In this document: piece by piece, positions 1 through 5,187 of the stretch
Numbering within the stretch: position 1 is the stretch's first letter
Layout: each line of letters starts with the position of its first letter
NCBI GenBank assembly: GCA_902787065.1
Contig: CADAFA010000061.1
Span: 1 to 7,894, forward strand
Length of the DNA: 7,894 nucleotides
Reading direction: 5' to 3'
Source: an uncultured Elusimicrobium sp.
GTDB lineage: Bacteria > Elusimicrobiota > Elusimicrobia > Elusimicrobiales > Elusimicrobiaceae
The notes under the pieces: model-generated
Told to the model about the DNA's origin: nothing
The model's database searches: none
The model's input: only the letters and a program-made list of their open reading frames with translations
Position numbers and translations under genes: made by a program

Positions 1-1
1 T

Positions 2-44
2 GTGGGGTTATTAAATAAGGTTTTCTTTATTTTTACAACCCCAC
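2..44. repeat. Nested inverted repeat at window edge
   Basis: Positions 2-9 (GTGGGGTT) are the exact reverse complement of 37-44 (AACCCCAC). Inside them, 13-18 (AAATAA) is the exact reverse complement of 27-32 (TTATTT), so the stretch can fold into an 8-bp stem over a 6-bp stem. The outer right arm runs into the GC-rich repeat that follows, so the two foldings would compete. It is unclear whether this belongs to that repeat or is the end of whatever lies left of the window. No gene is visible here. Confidence 0.45.
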
Positions 45-82
45 CCCCTGCCCCTCCGCCTTTGCAAGCAAAGGGGCGGGGA
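40..82. repeat. GC-rich palindromic dispersed repeat, copy A
   Basis: A C-rich run is followed by CCTTTGC-AA-GCAAAGG (59-74), a 7-bp perfect stem with a tiny loop, and then by a G-rich run that can pair loosely with the C-rich arm. The 22 bases at 61-82 recur exactly at 1445-1466, and the preceding C-rich arm recurs in diverged form. GC content is far above the surrounding AT-rich DNA. This looks like a REP/RUP-type non-coding dispersed repeat; only two copies can be seen here. Confidence 0.65.
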
Positions 83-97
83 GTATAAGGAAATTCA

Positions 98-264
98 TTT
101 CATGAAAACCGCCAATAAAAAAGGCGATAATCATTACTGTGGCTCTCTAAACGCACAGAACAAAAATCGCCTCTATGTCCAAAAGAACACAGATATGCGA
201 CTTTATTCTTGTTTAGAGAGCGAATACCTTAACGGTAATCCGTGCTATTCCTTATGAATAGCGC
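98..264. other. Gene-free stretch with strong hairpins; possible structured RNA
   Basis: No coding ORF is supported between 83 and 337. The stretch holds several inverted repeats: CGCC/GGCG at 110-113/123-126; a perfect 11-bp pair at 142-152/211-221 (GCTCTCTAAAC and its complement); and inside it AGAA/TTCT (157-160/206-209), AAA/TTT (163-165/202-204) and TCGC/GCGA (167-170/197-200), which together make a long rod of about 80 nt. A 9-bp hairpin with one G-T pair follows at 242-250/256-264 with a 5-nt loop. On the plus strand a weak -10-like GATAAT lies at 126-131, with ATGAAA at 102-107 as a poor -35. I do not recognise 6S, SRP, tmRNA, RNase P or a riboswitch class. It could equally be another non-coding repeat element. 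Confidence 0.3.
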
Positions 265-296
265 CAAAAATTAAGTCTAACTGCAAATTGTATTAA

Positions 297-315
297 GTAT
301 TTATTTTCTAAATAC
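297..315 (-). terminator. Weak AT-rich hairpin downstream of the J-protein gene
   Basis: GTATTTA (297-303) and TAAATAC (309-315) form a perfect 7-bp stem with a 5-nt loop, 22 nt beyond the stop codon of the minus-strand J-protein gene. There is no clean T-run after it in the minus direction, and all pairs but two are A-T. It is a poor intrinsic terminator at best. Confidence 0.2.
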
Positions 316-337
316 CTATAATTATTATATCAAAAAT

Positions 338-1327
338 TTAAATTGCGGTTTCTTTGAGTTGTTCAAAAAGTGCTTTTTGTTTACTTGTCAAATGTGCCGG
401 GTTATTTATCATAAGTTGCACATAAAAATTACCGTTTTTGCCAAGCCCTTTACCGCTTAATTTTAACTTTTGGCCGCTTCTGCTTTGCGCAGGAACTTTG
501 ATTGTTATACGTGTTGCATCCGGCAAAGGAACACTAACTTGCCCGCCGAGTGCTGCAGTCCACGGCATAATGTCTGCAACATAATAAATGTCATTATTTT
601 CTACTTTATAAAAAGGGTCTGCCGCAATTTTGATATTAACATACAAATCGCCTCCGTTTGAGCCAAGGCCCTTTAATTTTATTTTTGCGCCGTCGGTAAT
701 ACGGGCCGGGAATTTAACTTGCGCATTATTGCCGTTCGGTAAAGTTAAATTTACAAGGCCGCCGCGATAGGCTGAGGGTAAATCTAAACTTAAATTTGCC
801 TGCTCGGCTTGGTCTTGCCCGTAATAGCCATAAGGATCTTGTGCACGGCTTTGTTTGCGCCTGCCACCAAAAGGGTTTCCACCTCCGAAACCGCCGCCAA
901 AGATGCTTTGGAAAAAGTCACTAAAATCAGACGCATCAAAACCACCCGTTCCGTTAAAATTGAAACCGCCTGCTTGACCTCCGCCAAATGGGTTACCGCC
1001 ATTTGAACTATAATAATAAGTACTACCGTTAGGCCCTCTTTGTGTACGAGTTCCCCCGTAAGCAGCACCGGCACCGCCGCCGCGTGCATAATTTTGATAA
1101 TCTGCAGAGCCTACTTGGTCATAAATATCACGCTTTTTTTTGTCTGATAAAACTTCATAGGCCTCGTTTACATCTTTAAATTTTTCTGTCATTTCTGCCT
1201 TTTTTGAGTCTGGCTGCAAATCCGGGTGATATTTCCTTGCAGCGGTTTTAAATGCTTTTTTTATTTCCGCTTCGCTTGCGTTTTTTGATACCCCTAGTAT
1301 TTTATAATAATCTTTATACTGTGCCAT
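338..1327 (-). CDS. Class B J-domain co-chaperone (CbpA/DnaJ family)
   Basis: A cytoplasmic Hsp40 co-chaperone that would stimulate the ATPase of DnaK and deliver unfolded clients. The 329-aa product has an N-terminal J domain (about 4-72) with the HPD signature at residues 34-36. A Gly/Phe/Asn-rich linker follows (about 83-155), including a DFSDFF...IFGGG segment. The C-terminal peptide-binding beta domains run from about 176 to the end. The four CxxCxGxG zinc-finger repeats of class A DnaJ are absent, so this is class B, like E. coli CbpA or Thermus DnaJ. The start is supported by AGGAGG-like TCCTCC (plus-strand letters) at 1336-1341, 8 nt from the ATG. No dnaK, grpE or hrcA and no CIRCE operator are next to it, so it seems to be transcribed alone. 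Family assignment is firm; whether it is the cell's main DnaJ cannot be told. Confidence 0.95.
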   Translation of the reverse strand: MAQYKDYYKILGVSKNASEAEIKKAFKTAARKYHPDLQPDSKKAEMTEKFKDVNEAYEVLSDKKKRDIYDQVGSADYQNYARGGGAGAAYGGTRTQRGPNGSTYYYSSNGGNPFGGGQAGGFNFNGTGGFDASDFSDFFQSIFGGGFGGGNPFGGRRKQSRAQDPYGYYGQDQAEQANLSLDLPSAYRGGLVNLTLPNGNNAQVKFPARITDGAKIKLKGLGSNGGDLYVNIKIAADPFYKVENNDIYYVADIMPWTAALGGQVSVPLPDATRITIKVPAQSRSGQKLKLSGKGLGKNGNFYVQLMINNPAHLTSKQKALFEQLKETAI

Positions 1328-1356
1328 AAATTCTATCCTCCGTCTTTGAATATATT

Positions 1357-1370
1357 TTATAATATTATAA
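1357..1370 (-). promoter_or_regulatory. Possible promoter/operator of the J-protein gene in a 14-bp palindrome
   Basis: TTATAATATTATAA at 1357-1370 is a perfect 14-bp palindrome. On the minus strand it contains a consensus -10 hexamer TATAAT (1369 down to 1364), about 37 nt upstream of the J-protein ATG. No good -35 is seen at 16-18 nt spacing (TAATAT at 17). An alternative is TTACCA with TAATAT further upstream. AT-rich DNA throws up such palindromes easily, so an operator role is speculative. Confidence 0.3.
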
Positions 1371-1425
1371 GGAAGTCTGATACTTTATATTATTGCTGCC
1401 GAATTCTTTTTGGTAAATTTTAATT

Positions 1426-1466
1426 TCCCCCCATCCCCTCCACATTTGCAAGCAAAGGGGCGGGGA
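1426..1466. repeat. GC-rich palindromic dispersed repeat, copy B
   Basis: Positions 1445-1466 are identical to 61-82 over 22 bases, and the C-rich arm in front is similar but diverged. TTTGC-AA-GCAAA forms the stem top (1445-1456) and TTCCCC/GGGGAA (1425-1430/1462-1467) can close the base, with an imperfect C-rich/G-rich middle. Both copies are in the same orientation and flank the J-protein gene. Confidence 0.65.
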
Positions 1467-1529
1467 ATTATGGAAAATATTTTTAATTAAACCAAACCAG
1501 CTACTTAAACCCGGCAAGTATTTTTGAGG

Positions 1530-1618
1530 AAATTTTGATTTTTACTGCGACGACAAGTACTAAGAAGAACGGGAGCGGAGCGACTCTCGGTACTTTAGGA
1601 ACAGAAAAATCAAAATTT
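1530..1618. repeat. 89-bp nested palindromic element
   Basis: A 14-bp perfect outer stem (1530-1543 with 1605-1618) continues past one unpaired A as CTG/CAG (1545-1547/1602-1604). A 6-bp stem AAGTAC/GTACTT follows (1555-1560/1590-1595), then CGGGAG/CTCTCG (1570-1575/1584-1589, one G-T pair) around the loop CGGAGCGA. The right arm is shared with the larger terminal repeat ending at 1628, so the 12-base word AAATTTTRATTT occurs as a direct repeat at 1415 and 1530 and as its complement at 1607-1618. The GC-rich centre differs sharply from the AT-rich arms, which suggests a conserved repeat family rather than chance. Confidence 0.6.
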
Positions 1619-1672
1619 ACCAAAAAGACTTTGACGGCAAAAAAATAATAACTGCAAATTTCCTATTTAATT

Positions 1673-1701
1673 TTGAAAACTAAAGCGAAATAAAGTATAA
1701 T
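1673..1701 (+). promoter_or_regulatory. Sigma-70 type promoter of the tRNA gene
   Basis: TTGAAA at 1673-1678 and a consensus TATAAT at 1696-1701 are separated by exactly 17 nt. A start near 1708 would leave a 5' leader of about 12 nt before the mature tRNA, to be removed by RNase P. This is the best promoter match in the window. Confidence 0.8.
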
Positions 1702-1719
1702 TTATATATAGTAAGTATC

Positions 1720-1793
1720 GCGCCCATAGCTCAGTTGGTTAGAGCACTCGACTCATAATCGAATGGTCCCAGGTTCAAGTCCTGGTGGGCGCA
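1720..1793 (+). tRNA. tRNA with anticodon CAU (elongator Met or Ile2)
   Basis: A 74-nt cloverleaf: acceptor GCGCCCA/TGGGCGC (7 perfect pairs), D stem GCTC/GAGC, anticodon loop CTCATAA with CAU at 1754-1756, T stem CCAGG/CCTGG with loop TTCAAGT, discriminator A at 1793, and no encoded CCA. The perfectly paired G1-C72 and the lack of three G-C pairs in the anticodon stem argue against initiator tRNA. The anticodon stem CTCGA/TCGAA has a C27-A43 mismatch. CAU may read Met, or Ile (AUA) after lysidine formation by TilS. The C4-G69 and C5-G68 pairs and the similarity of the anticodon and T arms to E. coli tRNA-Ile2 lean slightly to Ile2, but this is not decisive. Confidence 0.93.
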
Positions 1794-1834
1794 AAAAATT
1801 TTGGCCTATCCCTTGCGGATAGGCCAAATTTTTT
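1793..1834 (+). terminator. Strong intrinsic terminator after the tRNA
   Basis: GGCCTATCC (1803-1811) and GGATAGGCC (1817-1825) form a perfect 9-bp stem with a 5-nt loop, extended by T/A pairs and followed by TTTTTT at 1829-1834. An A-run before the stem (1793-1798) makes it potentially bidirectional. It directly abuts the mature tRNA 3' end and should insulate the next gene from tRNA transcription. Confidence 0.9.
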
Positions 1835-1873
1835 ATACCCAAGTAAACCAACTGCTTGGCTTGCGTCCAAGAC

Positions 1874-1904
1874 TTGAACCTTTTCCTTTCATAAATGCTA
1901 CAAT
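1874..1904 (+). promoter_or_regulatory. Extended -10 promoter for yggU-xerD
   Basis: TG-C-TACAAT (1896-1904) is an extended -10 element, with TTGAAC at 1874-1879 as a possible -35 at a long 19-nt spacing. Only 6 nt separate the -10 from the ATG at 1911, so transcription would be expected to start at or next to the first base of the start codon. The preceding terminator makes a local promoter necessary. Confidence 0.5.
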
Positions 1905-1910
1905 AAACTT

Positions 1911-2132
1911 ATGTTCATAAAAGTTAAAGTGCATGCAGGGCAAAAAAGAGCAAAATTAGTTCAAAAAAAGCCGGATACTTTTGAAATCTGGGTGATTGCA
2001 CCTGCCGAACAAGGCCGCGCGAACGACGAAACACGCCAAACACTCGCCGCACATTTAGGTTGCGAGGCTAAAAAATTATTCCTAATTAAAGGTGCAACAA
2101 TGCCGGCAAAAATCTTTGAACTTAAAGAATAA
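1911..2132 (+). CDS. yggU: YggU/DUF167 (UPF0235) family small protein
   Basis: A 73-aa protein of the widespread DUF167/YggU family, whose biochemical role is not established. Family landmarks are the N-terminal VKVHAGQKR strand (residues 5-13), the central IAPAEQGRANDE segment (29-40) where Gly-Arg-Ala-Asn is the signature, a helix containing AAHLG (46-50), and the C-terminal LIKGATMPAK stretch (58-67). Length is normal for the shorter members of the family. No in-frame ATG, GTG or TTG lies between the upstream stop at 1875 and 1911, which fixes the start. There is no Shine-Dalgarno sequence, and the -10 element sits 6 nt upstream, so translation is probably leaderless. The xerD-like gene begins one base after its stop codon, indicating a two-gene unit. 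Confidence 0.88.
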   Translation: MFIKVKVHAGQKRAKLVQKKPDTFEIWVIAPAEQGRANDETRQTLAAHLGCEAKKLFLIKGATMPAKIFELKE

Positions 2133-2133
2133 T

Positions 2134-3017
2134 ATGCTGATAGACGAATTTAAAAATCATCTTACTTTTGAAAGGCAACTTTCACCCAATACCATTGATT
2201 CTTACGGGCGCGATATCAAACAATTTGCCGATTTTTGCACTCGTTTTAATAAAGGTCTTGCCGATGTAAGCCCTGAACTTTTGGACAATTTTGTCTATTC
2301 CCTTAAAACAGAAAGGACGCTTGCGCCTGCAAGTGTCTTCCGTAAAATAGAGGCGGTTAAATGTTTTTATAAATTTATGCTAATTGAGGGTTTAATTAAA
2401 GAAGACCCGACAAAGTTTTTATATTCCCCGCGCCTTATCCAAAAAGTGCCAAGCCAATTATCCCAAGAGGATATGGAAAAACTTTTATCTTTCCCACCCA
2501 CAAATTTTTGCAAGTCGCCATAAATGGTCTGTGTATCGTCAGCCTTTTTTATGCGACGGGTTTAAGGGTTAGCGAACTTATCAATTTGCAACTTGAAAAT
2601 GTTAATACAAAAGAAGGTTGGGTTTTGGCTTTCGGTAAAGGCAGAAAGCAACGTTTTGTGCCAATGCATCAAGAGGCTTGCATCTTGCTTGAACGATATT
2701 TGTTTGAGCGTAATGCGCATTTTGCCACTAAAGAAACGGATAGTGAAATATTTTTAAACAAACAAGGAAAAAAAATCAGTCGCATAAGTGTTTGGAAAGA
2801 TATTGAAATGCTGGGCCGCCAAGCCGGAATAAGCACACCGCTGCACCCACATTTATTTAGGCATACTTTTGCAAGCCACCTTTTACAAGGTGGAGCGGAC
2901 TTACGCTCCCTACAAGAAATGCTTGGACATGAAAGTTTGAATACAACACAGATTTATACACATGTAAATATTCAAGATATAAGGGCAAAGCACAGGAAAT
3001 TCCACCCAAGAGGATAA
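2134..3017 (+). CDS. xerD: XerD-like tyrosine recombinase, reading frame broken near codon 125
   Basis: A site-specific recombinase of the XerC/XerD type, which resolves chromosome dimers at dif with FtsK. It is split over two frames: 2134-2523 gives the N-terminal SAM-like core-binding domain (SPNTIDSYGRD, residues 17-27), and the frame entered at 2508 gives the catalytic domain. Joining them by one base at A3T5 (2502-2509) gives 294 aa, matching the usual 295-300. The catalytic set is then complete: R145 (ATGLR), K169 (GKG), H240 and R243 (HLFRH), H266 (LGHE) and Y275 (IYTH). YATGLRVSEL, SPRLIQKVP and GADLR resemble XerD more than XerC. The start at 2134 is preferred over an in-frame ATG at 2092, because residues from there are only yggU read out of frame. 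It has no Shine-Dalgarno and likely depends on coupling to yggU. The conserved Arg-Asp before the YATGLR helix is Asn-Gly here. The break could be a sequencing indel, a true mutation, or a programmed -1 shift. Confidence 0.85.
2502..2509 (+). other. Frame-change site in xerD: slippery A-AAT-TTT
   Basis: In the upstream frame the codons are ACA-AAT-TTT-TGC, so A AAT TTT (2502-2508) matches the X XXY YYZ form of -1 slippery heptamers. The zero frame ends at TAA 2521-2523. A -1 slip, or one extra T in the T5 run, gives ...PPTNF-LQVAING..., which continues into the catalytic domain. Downstream stimulators are weak: GTCGC/GCGAC (2514-2518/2553-2557) starting 5 nt after the heptamer, enclosing a 5-bp bulged hairpin (2526-2531/2540-2544). 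The SD-like AAGAGGA at 2465-2471 lies about 30 nt upstream, too far to match known stimulators. Confidence 0.5.
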
Positions 3018-3623
3018 TTATAACTCAATTAAATATTTAGATATTTTGCGGAAAGCTGCCCCGCGGTGACTGATTTTATTCTTTTCAATTTCAGTCATTT
3101 CCGCAAGCGTTTTGTTATATTTAGGAACAAAAAATAAAGCATCATAACCAAAACCGCCGCTGCCTTTATAGTCAGTCAAAATACGGCCTTCAATTTTGCC
3201 TTCTTCCGAAAACAATTGGCCTGTCGGCAAAGCAAGTGCGGCAATAGCTTTAAAATGTGCAGTACGTTTCGCAGTAGGAACACCGGAAAGTTCTTTTAAA
3301 AGTTTTTCATTATTTGCTTTATTGTCACATCTATCAGGATAAGCATAGCGCGCACTGTTTACACCGGGCGCACCTTTTAAAAAATCAACCATAAGGCCGG
3401 TATCGTCGGCTAAAGTTATTAAACCTGTATGAACTACGCCGAAAACCGCTTTGATTTGGGCATTTTCTTCCAGCGTTTTACCGTCTTCTATAATGGGTGG
3501 TAAATTAGGGAAATCAGCCAAAGTTTTGTAAATTAAAACTTTGCCCGATTTTGTTTTACCGGGCAAAATTTTAAGTAGCTCTTTAACCTTATGCGGATTA
3601 GAAGTTGCTAAAAGAATTTCCAT
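3018..3623 (-). CDS. rdgB: XTP/dITP diphosphatase (RdgB/HAM1 family)
   Basis: Hydrolyses non-canonical purine nucleoside triphosphates (dITP, XTP, ITP) to monophosphate and pyrophosphate, keeping deaminated purines out of DNA and RNA. The 201-aa product has the full family pattern: LLATSNPHKVKE (4-15) with the Ser-Asn...Lys substrate loop, the EDG...EENAQIKA helix (46-59), LADDTGL (71-77) with the catalytic Asp pair, GAPGVNSARYA (84-94), GSGGFGYD (154-161) and ISHRGAA (184-190). The start is fixed by the N-terminal motif. It overlaps the end of pepT by 26 bp and has no Shine-Dalgarno, only an A-rich stretch inside pepT, so it is probably translated by coupling to pepT. Its stop codon abuts the stop of the convergent xerD gene with no base between. 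Confidence 0.95.
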   Translation of the reverse strand: MEILLATSNPHKVKELLKILPGKTKSGKVLIYKTLADFPNLPPIIEDGKTLEENAQIKAVFGVVHTGLITLADDTGLMVDFLKGAPGVNSARYAYPDRCDNKANNEKLLKELSGVPTAKRTAHFKAIAALALPTGQLFSEEGKIEGRILTDYKGSGGFGYDALFFVPKYNKTLAEMTEIEKNKISHRGAAFRKISKYLIEL

Positions 3624-5070
3624 ATTTTTTTAAAATTTTTTGTTGTACCCGTTCAATATGTTTCATATTAAGGGTTGGAACTGCCGGGGTATATTTTGGG
3701 TTGCCTTCCCTTAACATAGAAAGACGGTCTTGTTGCCCTATAAGTTTGATATATTCTAAAGCGACATTATAGGAAGCAAGCATTTGTTTTGAACTTACCC
3801 ATTCATCTTGGCTGTGTTCATTATGTGAGCCGGCAAACATATTATAAGTAGGGATACCGAGATAAGTTATATCCCCTGCATCACTACCGCCGCGGCCTGA
3901 TTCTGCATACATTTTAACACCTGCCATTTCATAGGCTTTTACGATAAGATTATAATTTGTCGGATAATTTTTGAGAACTTCTTTAGAGTTAAAATAGGAA
4001 TCTTTCATTTCCAAAGTAACACTTGCGGCACTTTCCAAATCATTATTTTTTACATCGTTTATGACGGTAATATAATCTAAATTATATTGCTTTGCAGTTT
4101 CCTGCGCCCAACTTAAAAGCATTTTTTTGTAAAGTTGCATTTCATTTAATTCAAAGGAACGTATACGGCCGTAAACCGCATATTCATTTGACGATAATGC
4201 TTTTGTTTTGTAATAACTTAAATAACCGTCTTTACCTGAACTTTTATAAGAAGCCAAGGCTTCAGGGAATTTAGAAACAAAATTAGTTGCAATATTTAAA
4301 GGCGGCACATTACTACTGTAACCGGGATGCCCGGCAGACGGTGTTTTAACTGTAAAAGTAAAATCTGTTGCATTAAAATTTTCTACTACAATGCGGCCAA
4401 AACCGTGACTGTCTAAAACAAGACCGAAATCTGCGGCAATATTTTCTTTGGTTAAATATTTGGTACTGTTGCCGATTTCTTCATCAGGGGTAAAAATTAT
4501 TCTGACATCACCGTGCGGAATATTTGGGTTTGTTGCTAAAGTTTCCGCTATTGTCATAACAACGGACATTCCTGCTTTATCATCACCGCCAAGTAGTGTA
4601 GAACCGTCGCTTGTAATAACCATACCGCCTGCAGCGGCTTTTAAAAATTCATCTTTTTCGGGGGTTAAAACTATATTTAATTCTTTATTTACTACTAAAT
4701 TGCCGCCTTTGTAATTGTGCACTACCGGGGTTGGTGCTTTGCCTTGTAAATCTAAATCAGGGGAAGTATCTAAGTGGGCTGATAAAAATAAAGTCGGAGC
4801 ATTTTTTACATTACCTTTTATTGTGCCGTATACATAGGAGTGTTCATCTACTTCAACATCTTGTACACCGAAACTTTGTAATTCTTCCGCTAAAAGTTGG
4901 GCTAAAATTCTTTGTTCTTCACTTGAGGGTACTGTATCTTTATCATATTCGCTTTGGGTGTAAATACTTGCATATTCAATCAAACGGTTTACAAGTTTAT
5001 ATTCGGTATTTTGTGCGTAAACAAAGGTGCTTAAACAAAATAAAAATAAAAAGGTAAAATATTTTCTCAT
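3598..5070 (-). CDS. pepT: Exported peptidase T-like aminotripeptidase (M20B)
   Basis: A zinc-dependent aminopeptidase that removes N-terminal residues from tripeptides. The 490-aa product starts with a typical Sec signal peptide (residues 1-19: basic start, Phe/Leu-rich core, VYA before the predicted cut), so it is expected outside the cytoplasm, unlike classic PepT. M20 metal and catalytic residues are present: H99 and D101 in SAHLDTSPD, D163 in GGDDKAG, E197 and E198 in TPDEEIG, D220 in VLDSHG, and H419 in the SHNEHSQDEW segment. The lid dimerisation domain (about 225-335) carries ENFNATDF and HPGYS as in PepT. The protein is about 80 residues longer than E. coli PepT, from the signal peptide and a C-terminal tail after about residue 445. 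The start has AGGAG (plus-strand 5076-5080) 5 nt upstream. It overlaps rdgB downstream. Confidence 0.92.
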   Translation of the reverse strand: MRKYFTFLFLFCLSTFVYAQNTEYKLVNRLIEYASIYTQSEYDKDTVPSSEEQRILAQLLAEELQSFGVQDVEVDEHSYVYGTIKGNVKNAPTLFLSAHLDTSPDLDLQGKAPTPVVHNYKGGNLVVNKELNIVLTPEKDEFLKAAAGGMVITSDGSTLLGGDDKAGMSVVMTIAETLATNPNIPHGDVRIIFTPDEEIGNSTKYLTKENIAADFGLVLDSHGFGRIVVENFNATDFTFTVKTPSAGHPGYSSNVPPLNIATNFVSKFPEALASYKSSGKDGYLSYYKTKALSSNEYAVYGRIRSFELNEMQLYKKMLLSWAQETAKQYNLDYITVINDVKNNDLESAASVTLEMKDSYFNSKEVLKNYPTNYNLIVKAYEMAGVKMYAESGRGGSDAGDITYLGIPTYNMFAGSHNEHSQDEWVSSKQMLASYNVALEYIKLIGQQDRLSMLREGNPKYTPAVPTLNMKHIERVQQKILKKYGNSFSNF

Positions 5071-5102
5071 AAAAACTCCTATGGCAAAATGCCCTTACTA
5101 TT

Positions 5103-5131
5103 ACTTTACTCAAATTTTAGCCTTTATACAA
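5103..5131 (-). promoter_or_regulatory. Possible promoter of pepT-rdgB
   Basis: On the minus strand TTGTAT (5131 to 5126) and TAAAGT (5108 to 5103) are 17 nt apart, each 4 of 6 to consensus. They lie between the valS terminator and the pepT ribosome binding site, where a new promoter would be needed. The match is mediocre in AT-rich DNA. Confidence 0.35.
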
Positions 5132-5134
5132 GGG

Positions 5135-5165
5135 AAAAAGGACCTATTTCAAAATAGGTCCTTTT
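5135..5165 (-). terminator. Intrinsic terminator of valS
   Basis: A perfect 13-bp hairpin (5136-5148 with 5153-5165) with a 4-nt loop and core GGACCTATT/AATAGGTCC. In the minus direction it is followed by a T-run (plus-strand A5 at 5135-5139). It lies 22 nt after the valS stop codon and separates valS from pepT. Confidence 0.88.
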
Positions 5166-5187
5166 GGGTATTTTATTATATAAAGAT

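Larger units (their letters stand above)
1389..1649. mobile_element. MITE-like element with long imperfect terminal inverted repeats
   Basis: 1405-1426 pairs with 1607-1628 as a 22-bp inverted repeat with a single mismatch (A1422/C1611). The match resumes further out: TGCCG at 1397-1401 against CGGCA at 1635-1639, and ATTATT at 1389-1394 against AATAAT at 1644-1649. The enclosed stretch of about 260 bp has no coding ORF and carries GC-rich repeat copy B and an 89-bp palindrome. Size, lack of genes and terminal repeats resemble a miniature inverted-repeat element. I could not see a clear target-site duplication, so mobility is inferred. It fills the gap between the J-protein gene and the tRNA promoter, and its left end overlaps DNA just upstream of the J-protein promoter region. 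Confidence 0.4.

Noticed and set aside
1..337. CRISPR array or phage attachment site
   Set aside because: Repeats are inverted and irregular, with no regularly spaced direct repeats, and no integrase acting at the tRNA is visible; xerD looks like the housekeeping recombinase.
790..1089. Alternative-frame ORFs across the J-protein gene on both strands
   Set aside because: They are shadows of the Gly/Phe-rich linker, have no family features, and lie wholly inside a well-supported gene.
1740..1758. CIRCE-like words (TTAGAGCACTC, GACTC) upstream of a J-protein gene
   Set aside because: They are the D stem and anticodon stem of the tRNA; there is no TTAGCACTC-N9-GAGTGCTAA operator.
1720..1793. 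Initiator tRNA-fMet
   Set aside because: Position 1-72 is a proper G-C pair and the anticodon stem lacks the three G-C pairs of initiators.
2092..2133. Earlier ATG in frame with xerD, giving 14 extra N-terminal residues
   Set aside because: The extra residues are the yggU end read in another frame and match nothing in Xer proteins; the ATG at 2134 directly follows the yggU stop.
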